Below, in pieces: positions 1 through 9,066 of a stretch of DNA of 64,000 bases (its first letter is position 1; each line of letters starts with the position of its first letter). The DNA lies in the NCBI RefSeq assembly GCF_902729435.1, contig NZ_CACVCG010000101.1:22250-86249 (forward strand), written 5' to 3'. Below the pieces are notes generated by a model. It ran no database searches, was not told the origin of the DNA, and saw only the letters and a program-made list of their open reading frames with translations. A program made the translations under genes and the position numbers. This DNA comes from Magnetospirillum sp. UT-4 (GTDB lineage Bacteria; Pseudomonadota; Alphaproteobacteria; Rhodospirillales; Magnetospirillaceae).

Positions 1-3
1 ACC

Positions 4-28
4 CTAGAACGCCTCTTCCCAGTGGCGC
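4..28. repeat. 25-bp direct copy of the 3' end of the GH15 gene
   Basis: These 25 bases are identical to 315-339, the last codons and stop of the GH15 gene. The two copies bracket a 286-bp block made only of palindromic repeats, which suggests the block was inserted at, or recombined with, the gene end. What lies left of position 1 is unknown, so this copy could also be the end of a second GH15 fragment. Confidence 0.85.
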
Positions 29-48
29 TGATTTGCGCCCTCATTCGG

Positions 49-166
49 GCCTCATCCTGAGGAGCCGCCGCAGGCGGCGTCTCGAAGGACGAGGCCCGTC
101 GCACCGGCGCCCATGGCCCGCCTCATCCTTCGAGACGAGCGCGGCGCGCTCTCCTCAGGATGAGGC
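49..166. repeat. Long inverted repeat of the CCTCATCCTGAGGAG family
   Basis: The arms 49-95 and 120-166 are complementary over their outer parts (gcctcatcctgaggag and the cgtctcgaaggaNgaggc end) and differ in the middle. The same family recurs at 27198-27316, and fragments are seen at 41175-41188 and about 51511-51525. It has no coding content. Such elements are common between genes in alphaproteobacteria. 167-237 holds nothing else that I recognise. Confidence 0.85.
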
Positions 167-237
167 TACGGATAGGGAATGACCTTAATCAGCGCTAATG
201 CGCGAGAGCGGGACGCCGTGCGTCCGCGGGCGCCGCG

Positions 238-318
238 CTCTAATTTATTGATTTAGAGGCGGATTCAGCTATCAGGTTGGATCGCCTCGCGATTCAACCT
301 GATAGCATCCGGCTCTAG
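238..318. repeat. Palindromic element, copy 1, abutting a stop codon
   Basis: It contains a small hairpin (ctctaa 238-243 with ttagag 253-258) and a larger one of 17 bp with a single mismatch (268-284 with 290-306, loop 285-289). A second copy lies at 35383-35461. In both places the element ends in the bases that form the TAG stop of the neighbouring minus-strand gene. The large hairpin would form just after the GH15 stop in the transcript, so it may act as a transcript end or stabiliser, although no T-run follows. Confidence 0.8.
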
Positions 319-2105
319 AACGCCTCTTCCCAGTGGCGCGACAGGCGCATGGCGCAGTTGATCAGGCCGACCATGGAATAGGTCTGGGGGAAGTTGCCCC
401 ACAATTCGCCGCTGCGGTGGTCGATGTCCTCGGACAGCAGCCCCAGCGTGTTGCGCTTGGCCAGCACGGTCTCGAACAGCACGCGGGCCTCGTCGCGCCG
501 GCCCAGCGCCGCCAGCGCGTCGATGTACCAGAACACGCAGATGACGAAAGCGGTGCGGGGGGTGCCGAAATCGTCCTCGGCGACGTAGCGGAACAGGAAG
601 TCGCCCACCTTGAGGGTGCGCGCCACCGCGTCCACGGTGGCGGCGAACCGCGGATCGTCGGCGGCCAGGAAGTCGACCTCGTGCAGCAGCAGCAGGGTGG
701 CGTCCATCTCGGCGCCGCCGAAGGTCGAGACGAACGAGCCCAGTTCGGCATTCCACGCCCGCTCCGAGATGATGGCGTGGATGCGGTCGGCCTCGCGCCG
801 CCAGTAGGCGCCCCGGTCGGTGAGGCCGAGCCTGCGGGCGATCTTGGCCAGGCGGTCGCAGGCGGCCCAGCACATCACCGCCGAGAAGGTGTGCACCGAG
901 GCGAAGGTGCGCAGCTCCCACGGGCCGGCATCGGGGCGGTCGAACACGGCGACGGCGCGGTTGCCCAGGCGCTCGAGCTGCTCGAACAGGGTGGTGTCGC
1001 CGGGATGGGTCAGGCGGCGGTCGAAGAAGGCGTGGGTCGAGGCCAGCACCACGCTGCCGTAGACGTCGTTCTGGACCTGCAGGTGCGCCTGATTGCCGAC
1101 GCGCACCGGGCCGAAGCCGCGATAGCCGGCCAGGTGGGGCAGCACGCATTCGTCGATTGAGGTGTCGCGGGTGATGCCGTAGACCGGCCGCAGCTCGCCC
1201 TCGGTGGCGTCCTCGACGATGTCGTTGATGAAGCGCAGGTAGTCCTCCATGGTGCGCGAGACGCCCAGGCGGTTCAGCGCGTGGATGACGAAATAGGCGT
1301 CGCGCAGCCAGCAGAAGCGGTAGTCCCAGTTGCGCTCGGTCTCGGGCGCCTCGGGCACCGAGGTGGTCAGCGCCGCGACGATGGCGCCGGTCTCCTCGAA
1401 ATTGCACAGCTTCAGGGTGATGGCGGCGCGGATCACCTCCTCCTGCCATTCGAACGGGATCGACAGCGACCGCACCCAGCTGCGCCAATGGTCGAGGGTG
1501 CGCTCGAACAGGTCGCGGGCGGTGGATTCGATGCCGGCCTGCAGGCTTTCGTCGCTGCCCAGCAGCATGTCCACCGGCCGCTCCAGCACGAAGGGCCGCT
1601 CCTCGATGATGTACGAGATCGGCGCGTTGGTGGTCAGGCGCAGGGTCTGGGCCGGCGAGACATAGCGCAGGTGGTTGCTGCCGCGGGTGAGCTCGGGCAC
1701 CAGCCGGCCGTATTCGAAGCGCGGACGCAGGCGCACCAGCAGCCTGGGGCGGCCCTGCACCGGGCGGATGCGGCGCACGATCATGGGCGGGCGGTAGATG
1801 CGCTCGTACAGGGCGAAGCGCGGGGCGAAATCGGTGATCTCGACGACGCCGCCGTGGTGGTCGTACAGCATGGTGCGCAGGATCGCCGAATTGGGCAGAT
1901 AGGCCTGATCGCAATGGAGCTGATCGACCAGTTCCAGCGAGAAGGCGCCGTCGCCCTTGGTCCGGCCGGCGCTGTCGTCCAGCAGGGACTGGAACACCGC
2001 GTCGCCGTCCATGCGGGGAAAGCAGCCCCAGACGATGGTGCCGCTGCAATCCACCAGGGCGGCGATGTTGCAATTGCCGATGGCGCCGAGATTGAGTGTG
2101 CTCAT
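315..2105 (-). CDS. Glycoside hydrolase family 15 protein (glucoamylase/trehalase-like)
   Basis: 596 aa, a usual length for bacterial GH15 enzymes. The N-terminal GNCNIAALVD segment (residues 10-19) and NWDYRFCWLRDA (259-270) are family hallmarks within the (alpha/alpha)6 catalytic barrel. No signal peptide is visible, so it is probably cytoplasmic. The ATG overlaps the stop of the upstream trehalose-phosphate synthase as ATGA, so the two are translationally coupled. GH15 members hydrolyse alpha-linked glucosides, and some bacterial members are trehalases; the neighbour makes a role in trehalose turnover the best guess, but the substrate cannot be read from sequence. The stop codon lies inside a dispersed palindromic element. 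Confidence 0.9.
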   Translation of the reverse strand: MSTLNLGAIGNCNIAALVDCSGTIVWGCFPRMDGDAVFQSLLDDSAGRTKGDGAFSLELVDQLHCDQAYLPNSAILRTMLYDHHGGVVEITDFAPRFALYERIYRPPMIVRRIRPVQGRPRLLVRLRPRFEYGRLVPELTRGSNHLRYVSPAQTLRLTTNAPISYIIEERPFVLERPVDMLLGSDESLQAGIESTARDLFERTLDHWRSWVRSLSIPFEWQEEVIRAAITLKLCNFEETGAIVAALTTSVPEAPETERNWDYRFCWLRDAYFVIHALNRLGVSRTMEDYLRFINDIVEDATEGELRPVYGITRDTSIDECVLPHLAGYRGFGPVRVGNQAHLQVQNDVYGSVVLASTHAFFDRRLTHPGDTTLFEQLERLGNRAVAVFDRPDAGPWELRTFASVHTFSAVMCWAACDRLAKIARRLGLTDRGAYWRREADRIHAIISERAWNAELGSFVSTFGGAEMDATLLLLHEVDFLAADDPRFAATVDAVARTLKVGDFLFRYVAEDDFGTPRTAFVICVFWYIDALAALGRRDEARVLFETVLAKRNTLGLLSEDIDHRSGELWGNFPQTYSMVGLINCAMRLSRHWEEAF

Positions 2106-4375
2106 GTCTTGCCCCGCTTCCCCTTGGTGGTCCGATCCTCCGCCGGCCGCGCCGGCGCCGCCGCCACCGCGACGATCTCGCGCTCGATCTGGCGGCGCTT
2201 GCGCATGCGGGCGGCGTCCAGCAGCATGCGCCCGGCCCAGTAGTGGATGTTGTGCTCACCCACCATCTCGCGCATCAGCTTCATGCGCTCGCGCCGCTGC
2301 TCGGCGGGCATGGACAGCCCGGCCTGGATGGCCTCGCCCATGCCGCGGATGTCGTAGGGGTTGACGATCAGGGCTTCCAGCAGCTCGCGCGAGGCGCCGG
2401 CGAAGGTGGACAGCACCAGCACGCCGTCGCCATCGTCGCGGGCGGCGACGAATTCCTTGGCCACCAGGTTCATGCCGTCGTGCAGGCTGGAGACCAGGCA
2501 GAGATCGGCGGCGCGGAACAGGGTGAAGACCTCGTCGGGCTCGTGGTGGCGCGGCACCAGGATGATCGGCGCCCAGCCGTCGCGGCCGAAGCGGGCGTTG
2601 ACCTCGTCGGCCACCGCCTGGGCCTCGGCCTGGGTGTCGCGATAGGCGGCCAGGCGGCCGCGGGTGGGCGCGGCGACCTGCAGCAGCGCCATGCGGCCGA
2701 TCCATTCGGGATGGCTTTCCAGCAGGCTGGCGACGGCGCGGAAGCGGTCGGCGATGCCCTTGGTGTAGTCGAAGCGCTCCACCCCCACCGCCAGGTGCAG
2801 GTCGGGGGCGAGGCCGAAGCGTTCGCGCACCCGGGCCCGGCACTCCTCCACCGGCGGCTGGCCGGCCAGCGCCGCCGGCGGCCATTCGATGGAGATGGGA
2901 TAAGGGCGGACCAGGGTGGTGCCGGCGCTGGCCCGCACCACCGAATGCTCGCGGTCGATGTGGCATTCCAGGAAGCGGTCCACCGATTCCAGGAAGTTGA
3001 GGCAGTGGAACTGGGTGTGGAACCCCAGGATCGAACTGCCGAGCAGGCCGTCCAGGATTTCCTCCTTCCACGGGCAGATGCTGAACACCTCGGGATTGGG
3101 CCAGGGGATGTGCCAGAAGGTGATGACGGTGGCCTCGGGCAGGCGCTCGCGGATCATGCGCGGCAGCAGGGCGAAGTGGTAGTCCTGCACCAGGATCACC
3201 GGATCGGGGGTGCGCGCCTCGGCCACCACCGCCTCGGCGAAGGTGCGGTTGACGGCGACGTAGCGGTCCCAGTCCGAGGCGCGGAAGGTGGGGCGGATGA
3301 AGGCGATGTGGCACAGCGGCCACATCCCCTCATTGGCGAAGCCGTAGTAATAGCCGTCCTGGTCCTCCTCGCTCAGCCACACCCGGCGCAGGGTGTAGGC
3401 CGGGCGGTCGGGCGGCACCATCAGGCGGTCGTTGGCATCCACCGTCAGCTGGTCGGCCGAGCCGCTGCCATGGGCGATCCAGGTGCCGCCGCAGGCCCGC
3501 ATCACCGGCTCCAGCGCCGTCACCAGGCCGCTGGCCGGCCGCTGCACGGTGACGGTGTCGCCGTCGTGGTTGTGGATGTAGGGCTCGCGGTTGGACACCA
3601 CCAGCACCTCGGCCCCCGGCAATTCGTCGCGCAGCAGGCTTTTCAGGCTGTCCGGGCTCCAGTCGATGCGGATCGCCTCGGTCAGCGCCCTGGGCGCCTC
3701 GAGCTCGCGGATCATCTTGCGCATCTCGCGCACCAGCGGCGCCACCTCGGGCGAGACGGCGCCGTCCCCGGGCTGCGACGCCAGACCCCGACGGACCGCC
3801 TTGACCCAGCCGCGCAGGGTGAAGCGGGCGACCAGCACGGTGACAACCGCCGCCGCCAGGGCCAGCACCGCCAGCGCCGCCGCCAGGTAGATCTCGGCGC
3901 TGGAGCTGCGGCGCTCGATGAAGCGCAGGTCGTGCAGGATGACCAGGCTGCCCAGCTGGGGGCGGTCGGCCGCCACCGGGAAGGTGGCCGACAGCACCGG
4001 GCCGCCGTCCAGGCGCTCGACGGTGAAGGATTGCCCCGCGGTGGGGAAGGGCGGGCAGGCCATGGCCTTGGGCCAGGCCGGCGAGCGCTGGCGCAGCTGG
4101 CCGTCCGCCCCGCACAGGCCGATGGCCAGCACCCGCTCGTCCAGGGCGATGCGCTGGAACAGCTCGGCGATGCGGCGCCCGGCCTTGCGGTCGGCGGTGT
4201 CGGCGGCCAAACCGGCGACGGTGTCCTGGACCGAGTGGAACACCAGCTGCGAGCGCATTTCCACGTCGGCGCGGAACCACCGCTCGATGAGGTCGCCGAC
4301 CAGCGGCGCCGCCACCCAGGCGGTGCCGCCCAGCACCAGCAGCAGCGGCAGAATGAAGCGAAATGCCATCCGCAT
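2102..4375 (-). CDS. otsA: Membrane-anchored GT20 trehalose-6-phosphate synthase
   Basis: 757 aa from the ATG at 4375, which has GAGGAGG 8 nt upstream; a TTG at 4405 would add 10 residues. GT20 enzymes transfer glucose from a nucleotide sugar to glucose-6-phosphate. The GT20 domain starts near residue 245, with SNREP (261-265), [20 protein letters not shown] and the [12 protein letters not shown] segment all present. Classical OtsA has about 470 residues. Here about 240 residues precede the domain: a transmembrane helix (about 4-26), a presumably periplasmic stretch of about 135 residues, and a second helix (about 162-184). This is a sensor-like layout fused to a biosynthetic enzyme. No C-terminal OtsB-like phosphatase domain is seen. 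Glucosylglycerol-phosphate synthase is an alternative activity. Confidence 0.85.
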   Translation of the reverse strand: MRMAFRFILPLLLVLGGTAWVAAPLVGDLIERWFRADVEMRSQLVFHSVQDTVAGLAADTADRKAGRRIAELFQRIALDERVLAIGLCGADGQLRQRSPAWPKAMACPPFPTAGQSFTVERLDGGPVLSATFPVAADRPQLGSLVILHDLRFIERRSSSAEIYLAAALAVLALAAAVVTVLVARFTLRGWVKAVRRGLASQPGDGAVSPEVAPLVREMRKMIRELEAPRALTEAIRIDWSPDSLKSLLRDELPGAEVLVVSNREPYIHNHDGDTVTVQRPASGLVTALEPVMRACGGTWIAHGSGSADQLTVDANDRLMVPPDRPAYTLRRVWLSEEDQDGYYYGFANEGMWPLCHIAFIRPTFRASDWDRYVAVNRTFAEAVVAEARTPDPVILVQDYHFALLPRMIRERLPEATVITFWHIPWPNPEVFSICPWKEEILDGLLGSSILGFHTQFHCLNFLESVDRFLECHIDREHSVVRASAGTTLVRPYPISIEWPPAALAGQPPVEECRARVRERFGLAPDLHLAVGVERFDYTKGIADRFRAVASLLESHPEWIGRMALLQVAAPTRGRLAAYRDTQAEAQAVADEVNARFGRDGWAPIILVPRHHEPDEVFTLFRAADLCLVSSLHDGMNLVAKEFVAARDDGDGVLVLSTFAGASRELLEALIVNPYDIRGMGEAIQAGLSMPAEQRRERMKLMREMVGEHNIHYWAGRMLLDAARMRKRRQIEREIVAVAAAPARPAEDRTTKGKRGKT

Positions 4376-4475
4376 CGGATCGTCCTCCTCGGTGGCTCGA
4401 CTCAATGAACGAATCGAATGTCACTAATCGAAAAGGATGAATGTGGCCGAAGCAAGGCGAAGGCGGATGGCCGCT

Positions 4476-4871
4476 TTATTCCGGTGGCACTTGGCGCTTG
4501 TTCTGGGCCTCGTCGACGGCGACGAAGGTATAGGTGCCGGTGGTGACCTTGATCTGGGTCTCGTCGCCCCAGCGCCGCCGCACCCAGGCCTCGACCCGCA
4601 CCGTCAGCGAGGTGCGGCCGACCTTGGCGACATCGGTGTAGCACGACAATTCGTCGCCGACGAAGACCGGCTCGTGGAAGGTCATGGCGTCCACCGCCAC
4701 CGTCACCACCGGCCCCCTGGCCCGGTGAAAGGCGTGCGTCCCCCCCGCCAGGTCCATCTGAGCCATCAGCCAGCCCCCGAAAATCGCCCCATGCGGATTG
4801 GTGTCGGCCGGCATGGCGACGGTGCGGATGGACAGGCGGCCGGTGGGGGAGCCCGATTTCTCGATGGTCAT
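4476..4871 (-). CDS. YciA-type acyl-CoA thioesterase (hotdog fold)
   Basis: 131 aa. The segment PHGAIFGGWLMAQMDLAGG is the hotdog signature with the catalytic Asp, and the beta strands that follow match YciA-like acyl-CoA hydrolases. These cleave a broad range of acyl-CoAs to free acid and CoA in the cytoplasm. The start ATG overlaps the rloB-like stop as ATGA, so it is the third gene of that operon. A housekeeping enzyme coupled to a defence-like pair is odd and may only reflect the insertion point of the pair. 4376-4475 upstream of the GT20 gene holds nothing that I recognise. Confidence 0.85.
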   Translation of the reverse strand: MTIEKSGSPTGRLSIRTVAMPADTNPHGAIFGGWLMAQMDLAGGTHAFHRARGPVVTVAVDAMTFHEPVFVGDELSCYTDVAKVGRTSLTVRVEAWVRRRWGDETQIKVTTGTYTFVAVDEAQNKRQVPPE

Positions 4872-5509
4872 GGCTTGCGCCTGCTGGAATCGGCGGCTTC
4901 CCGGATGGCCCGGGTCAGCTCCTGGACGGTGGTGGAGGGCGGGCCGAAGGGATCGCCTTGGTCGGCGCGGGCCTGCAACTGCTTTTCCGCCCGCCGCTCG
5001 GCGTCGTCGATGTCCTTCATCATCGCCTTGCAGTCGGGCAGCTTGCCGCGCTCCGGATCGTAACCCGGCGCCAGGGTGGCGAAATGGCGCTGCACGTCGT
5101 GGCGATGATCGGGCTTGTGGAAGTCCTGGTGATGCAGGATGAGCCACACCTCGAAGCAGGGGTTGGAGCGGGCGACTTTTACATTGGCCGCTTGGCAGAG
5201 CGCAACGGCCTGGGCGAAGTTCGGATGGGCATCCACATCGAATACCGCCCAAATGCGGTCGCCTTTCTCAAACGAATCCTTTTTGCTGCGTTGGAGTGCC
5301 TTGGCGTGGTCGGCGGCTTTTTGCGCGATGGTGAGCGGAACGCCGGCGGCCGGTTCGGTGATCACCTCGACCAGTGCCCCGGCGTGCAGCCGCTTCACTG
5401 CGGCGAAGTAGGCGGGTTCGGTATTCTTGCCCTCGCAATAGAGGATGAAGCGCACCTTGGGGTCGCGGCTCGGCAGCCGACGTTTGGGCTCGGGCAGCCG
5501 GCGCGCCAT
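4868..5509 (-). CDS. RloB-like (AbiLii-like) TOPRIM-related protein
   Basis: 213 aa. The N-terminal VRFILYCEGKNTEPAYF segment, the central IWAVFDVDAH segment with conserved acidic residues, and SNPCFEVWLILHH are characteristic of RloB-family proteins, which have a TOPRIM-like nuclease fold. The gene starts 2 nt after the stop of an AAA ATPase, the classical RloA/RloB or AbiLi/AbiLii arrangement. In that family the ATPase is thought to control the TOPRIM partner during phage infection. The TOPRIM acidic residues (E in CEGKNTE, D-x-D in FDVDAH) look intact, so the protein may be active. Its GC content is close to that of its neighbours, unlike the middle of the ATPase gene. Confidence 0.85.
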   Translation of the reverse strand: MARRLPEPKRRLPSRDPKVRFILYCEGKNTEPAYFAAVKRLHAGALVEVITEPAAGVPLTIAQKAADHAKALQRSKKDSFEKGDRIWAVFDVDAHPNFAQAVALCQAANVKVARSNPCFEVWLILHHQDFHKPDHRHDVQRHFATLAPGYDPERGKLPDCKAMMKDIDDAERRAEKQLQARADQGDPFGPPSTTVQELTRAIREAADSSRRKP

Positions 5510-5511
5510 GG

Positions 5512-6771
5512 TCAGCCGTTCCGCTGCAACAGCGAGCGGACGTCGCCGGCGAACGGGATGGCGCCGTAGCGGCCCTGCAGGTAGCCCTTCTCGAAATTGT
5601 CGCCCGGGCGGGTACGGAAATCCGACAGCGGATACAGATGGGTGGCGCCGCCCTCGTCCTTCTCGGTGAACCACACCTGGTCGCGCCGCAGCCACTCCGA
5701 GCGCAGCAGGTTGGTGTCGTGGGTGGTGGCGATGATCTGCGCCCCCTTGGGATTGGTGGCGCGGTCGCAGAACAACGCCAGAATCGCCTCGGCCGCCTTG
5801 GTGTGCAGGCTGGAGCTGAGTTCGTCGACGATCAGAAGGCCGCCGGTGTCGAGGGCATTAAATGCAGCCTGTAAAATAACTAACAATCGCCTTGTTCCGT
5901 CGCTCTCCACCTCTGGCTCAAACGAAAACGGAGTTCCATCTAGACCTTTGTGTACTAGGTAAATTTTCGTTATCTCGGATGGAAACGAAACCTCAGACCC
6001 GTGTTTCCATTTTATATCGAAACTATAGTCACTTGAATTTAAATACCTGTTTAACTCAAATGGCTCAAGCTTTTCTGTTGCACCAGAAATGCCCGTCCCC
6101 AATTTTGATAGGGCGTCAATAACCCTAGTGTCGAGGCCTCCCGTCCAGCTAATGTAGTGAACATCGTGCTGGCTAATAAATGTCTTTGTGTGAAAAGACC
6201 ATCTAGAGATTGCGGACCATACATCTAAAAGTTCCGCGTGGTCATTTTGTGCTGCGGCGGACAAGAACAATGTATTATCTCTGGTAATTTCAGAGATAAA
6301 TCGGTTTTTCCCTTTTAGATGTCGGCCAAACTGGTATTTGTTATGCTGCCGTTCAAACAGCATTCTTCGCATTCCGGACGGAAATGCGTACAGCCACTCC
6401 GACACAACCTGCGAATTCGTCGCCTGAACTCCGTAATGATACCTCACCGAGTTTGCGAAGAAATCTACGTCAAATGAGGTTGGGACTTCACTATGGCTTC
6501 CGCAAAGACGGAAAGGGGTTCTTGGAATTCCGCCGCCTGGTTTGCTTGAAGAATATGACCCGCATACTAACGCCTGGAAATACTGCATTGCCTTGAGAAT
6601 ATTGCTCTTCCCCGATGCATTAGCGCCGTAGACCACCGCCGCCGGCAGAAGGGTGGCCCGGGGCGCCTGGATCAACCCGTCCTCGGCATCCTTCAACGAC
6701 GACGCCACCAGCGACAGTTCCTGGGTGTCACGGATGGACAGGTGGTTGGAGACGCCGAAGCGGATCAGCAT
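5512..6771 (-). CDS. AAA-family ATPase, RloA/AbiLi-like
   Basis: 419 aa. Walker A GANASGKSN is at residues 49-57, Walker B LLIVDEL ends at about 318, and the H-loop region ATTHDTNLL lies around 349-357. This is the AAA_15 / OLD-like ATPase pattern, and it is the partner of the RloB-like protein 2 nt downstream. The base composition is mosaic: both ends of the gene (about 6640-6771 and 5512-5855) are as GC-rich as the chromosome, whereas about 5860-6620 is AT-rich (26 of 60 bases are G or C in 6181-6240). The AT-rich part covers roughly residues 57-300, between the two Walker motifs. Recombination that exchanged the variable, probably sensing, domain is a plausible cause. Confidence 0.88.
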   Translation of the reverse strand: MLIRFGVSNHLSIRDTQELSLVASSLKDAEDGLIQAPRATLLPAAVVYGANASGKSNILKAMQYFQALVCGSYSSSKPGGGIPRTPFRLCGSHSEVPTSFDVDFFANSVRYHYGVQATNSQVVSEWLYAFPSGMRRMLFERQHNKYQFGRHLKGKNRFISEITRDNTLFLSAAAQNDHAELLDVWSAISRWSFHTKTFISQHDVHYISWTGGLDTRVIDALSKLGTGISGATEKLEPFELNRYLNSSDYSFDIKWKHGSEVSFPSEITKIYLVHKGLDGTPFSFEPEVESDGTRRLLVILQAAFNALDTGGLLIVDELSSSLHTKAAEAILALFCDRATNPKGAQIIATTHDTNLLRSEWLRRDQVWFTEKDEGGATHLYPLSDFRTRPGDNFEKGYLQGRYGAIPFAGDVRSLLQRNG

Positions 6772-6949
6772 GGGCGTGCGCCCTCCCGGATGCGAATGCC
6801 ATGCAATTTATGACGCGATTCGGCGGTTTTCCAGCCAAAACCGTGGATAAAACGCAGCATCTTCCGGCCGGCACTATATCTTGTGGTCACGCCCCCGCCC
6901 GCCACATCATCCGCTTGCGCCCGGGCTTGGGCCTCCTATAATGCCGGCC

Positions 6950-8956
6950 ATGTCCGATCTGTTCCAGCAGCTCGCCCCCAAGGGCACCGACTATTCCGCC
7001 AAGGACATCGAGGTCCTGGAAGGGCTGGAGCCGGTGCGCCGGCGGCCGGGCATGTATATCGGCGGCGTCGATGACCGCGCCCTGCACCATCTGGTCGCCG
7101 AGGTGCTGGACAATTCCATGGACGAGGCGGTGGCCGGCCATGCCAGCTGGATCGAGCTGGAGCTGGACGCCGCCGGCAACGCCACCGTGCGCGACAACGG
7201 CCGCGGCATTCCGGTCGATCCTCACCCGAAGTTCCCCGACAAGAGCGCGCTGGAGGTCATCCTCACCACGCTGCATTCCGGCGGCAAGTTCGGCGGCGAC
7301 GCCTACAAGGTGTCGGGCGGCCTGCACGGCGTCGGCGTGTCGGTGGTCAACGCCCTGTCCGACCGCCTGACCGTCGAGGTGGCGCGCGAGCGCAAGCTCT
7401 ACCGCCAGGACTTCTCCCGCGGCACGCCGCTGGGGCCGCTGGTCGAGGTCGGCGCGGTGCAGAACCGCCGCGGCACCGCCGTCACCTTCCATCCCGATCC
7501 CGAGATCTTCGGCGAGCGGGCGCGGCTGAAGGCCCGCACCCTCTACCGCATGGCCCGCTCCAAGGCCTATCTGTTCCGCGGCGTGCAGATCCGCTGGAAG
7601 TGCGATCCGCTGCTGATCGACGAGGGCGACGAGGTCCCGGCCGAGGATACCCTGCATTTCCCCAACGGCCTGTCCGACTTCCTGTCGGCGGTGCTGAAGG
7701 GCCGCCCGCTGGTCACCCGCGGCTTCTTCGCCGGCACCGCGCCGCTGGCCGACGACATGGGCCAGGTGGAATGGGCGGTGGCGTGGCCCGACGACGAAGC
7801 CGAAGGCGGGGATGGGGACGGCTTCGTCAACACCTACTGCAACACCGTTCCCACCCCCGACGGCGGCACCCACGAGGCCGGGCTGCGCACCGCCCTGACC
7901 CGCTCCTTCCGCGCCTATGGCGAATTGCTGGGCAACAAGAAGGCCGGGCAGGTCAGCGCCGAGGACGTCATGGGCGGCGCCTGCGTGCTGGTCAGCCTGT
8001 TCCTGCGCGATCCGCAGTTCCAGGGTCAGACCAAGGACAAGCTGGTCAGCGTCGAGGCCACCCGGCTGGTGGACAACGCCATCAAGGACCATTTCGACCA
8101 CTGGCTGTCGGCCGATCCCGAATCGGGCAAGGCGCTGCTGGCCCGCCTGATCGAGCGCGCCGAGGAACGCCAGCGCAAGAAACTGGCCAAGGAGACCAGC
8201 CGCAAGAGCCCGACCAAGCGGCTGCGCCTGCCCGGCAAGCTGGCCGACTGCACCCGCCAGGTCAATGTCGGCACCGAGCTGTTCCTGGTGGAGGGCGATT
8301 CGGCCGGCGGCTCGGCCAAGTCGGGGCGCAACCGCGAGACCCAGGCCATCCTGCCGCTTCGCGGCAAGATCCTCAACGTCGCCTCGGCCAGCGTCGATAA
8401 GATGCGCCAGAACCAGGAACTGAAGGATCTGATGGAGGCGCTGGGCTGCGGCGTGCGCGACGGCTACGAGCGCGAGAAGCTGCGCTACGAGCGCATCATC
8501 ATCATGACCGACGCCGACGTGGACGGCGCCCACATCGCCAGCCTGCTGATGACCTTCTTCTATCAGGAGATGCCCGACCTCATCCGCGACGGCCACCTGT
8601 TCCTGGCGATGCCGCCGCTCTACCGCCTGGCCCACGGCCAGACGGTGATCTACGCCCGCGACGACGCCCACAAGGCCGAGCTGATGAGCACCCTGTTCGC
8701 CGGCAAGAAGAACGTCGAGATCAGCCGCTTCAAGGGCCTGGGCGAAATGCCGCCGGCCCAGCTCAAGGAAACCACCATGGACCCGGCCCGGCGCACGCTG
8801 ATCCGGGTCACCCTGCCCTCGGGCCGCACCGAGGAGGACCACGAGGAGGCCCGCGACGCCGCCAACCTGGTCGAGACCCTGATGGGGCGCAAGGCGGAAC
8901 TGCGCTTCCACTATATCCAGAAACACGCCCGGTTCGTCCGCGACCTGGACGTGTAG
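6950..8956 (+). CDS. parE: DNA topoisomerase IV subunit B
   Basis: 668 aa from ATG 6950; ATG 6941 would add three residues, and neither start has a good Shine-Dalgarno. ParE is the ATPase subunit of topoisomerase IV and works with ParC to decatenate chromosomes. The GHKL ATP site is seen (EVLDNSMDEA, NGRGIPVD, GGLHGVGVSVVNAL), followed by the TOPRIM domain (EGDSAGGSA, and DADVDGAHIASLL with its metal-binding Asp residues). The QAILPLRGKILNV segment, the IRDGHLFLAMPPLY segment and the lack of the long insert of some GyrB proteins favour ParE over GyrB. It stands alone with about 110 bp to the kinase downstream. Confidence 0.93.
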   Translation: MSDLFQQLAPKGTDYSAKDIEVLEGLEPVRRRPGMYIGGVDDRALHHLVAEVLDNSMDEAVAGHASWIELELDAAGNATVRDNGRGIPVDPHPKFPDKSALEVILTTLHSGGKFGGDAYKVSGGLHGVGVSVVNALSDRLTVEVARERKLYRQDFSRGTPLGPLVEVGAVQNRRGTAVTFHPDPEIFGERARLKARTLYRMARSKAYLFRGVQIRWKCDPLLIDEGDEVPAEDTLHFPNGLSDFLSAVLKGRPLVTRGFFAGTAPLADDMGQVEWAVAWPDDEAEGGDGDGFVNTYCNTVPTPDGGTHEAGLRTALTRSFRAYGELLGNKKAGQVSAEDVMGGACVLVSLFLRDPQFQGQTKDKLVSVEATRLVDNAIKDHFDHWLSADPESGKALLARLIERAEERQRKKLAKETSRKSPTKRLRLPGKLADCTRQVNVGTELFLVEGDSAGGSAKSGRNRETQAILPLRGKILNVASASVDKMRQNQELKDLMEALGCGVRDGYEREKLRYERIIIMTDADVDGAHIASLLMTFFYQEMPDLIRDGHLFLAMPPLYRLAHGQTVIYARDDAHKAELMSTLFAGKKNVEISRFKGLGEMPPAQLKETTMDPARRTLIRVTLPSGRTEEDHEEARDAANLVETLMGRKAELRFHYIQKHARFVRDLDV

Positions 8957-9066
8957 CGCGCCTCCATATCTGTCTGTTATTTGCACGTTCCGGGCGACTG
9001 GTATCGCGCGCCCGAACCGGTTATTCTATCTCCGGTATTGGGGGTGGGCCGTCCGGGGGACAGGCA

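Noticed and set aside
2096-4408. A long plus-strand open frame (about 770 codons) opposite the trehalose-phosphate synthase
   Set aside because: GC-rich third positions leave stop-free frames on the opposite strand. Its product is rich in His, Gln, Gly and Ala without any domain, whereas the minus strand has all GT20 motifs.
6950-8956. gyrB as an alternative to parE
   Set aside because: The QAILPLRGKILNV and IRDGHLFLAMPPLY segments and the length fit alphaproteobacterial ParE better.
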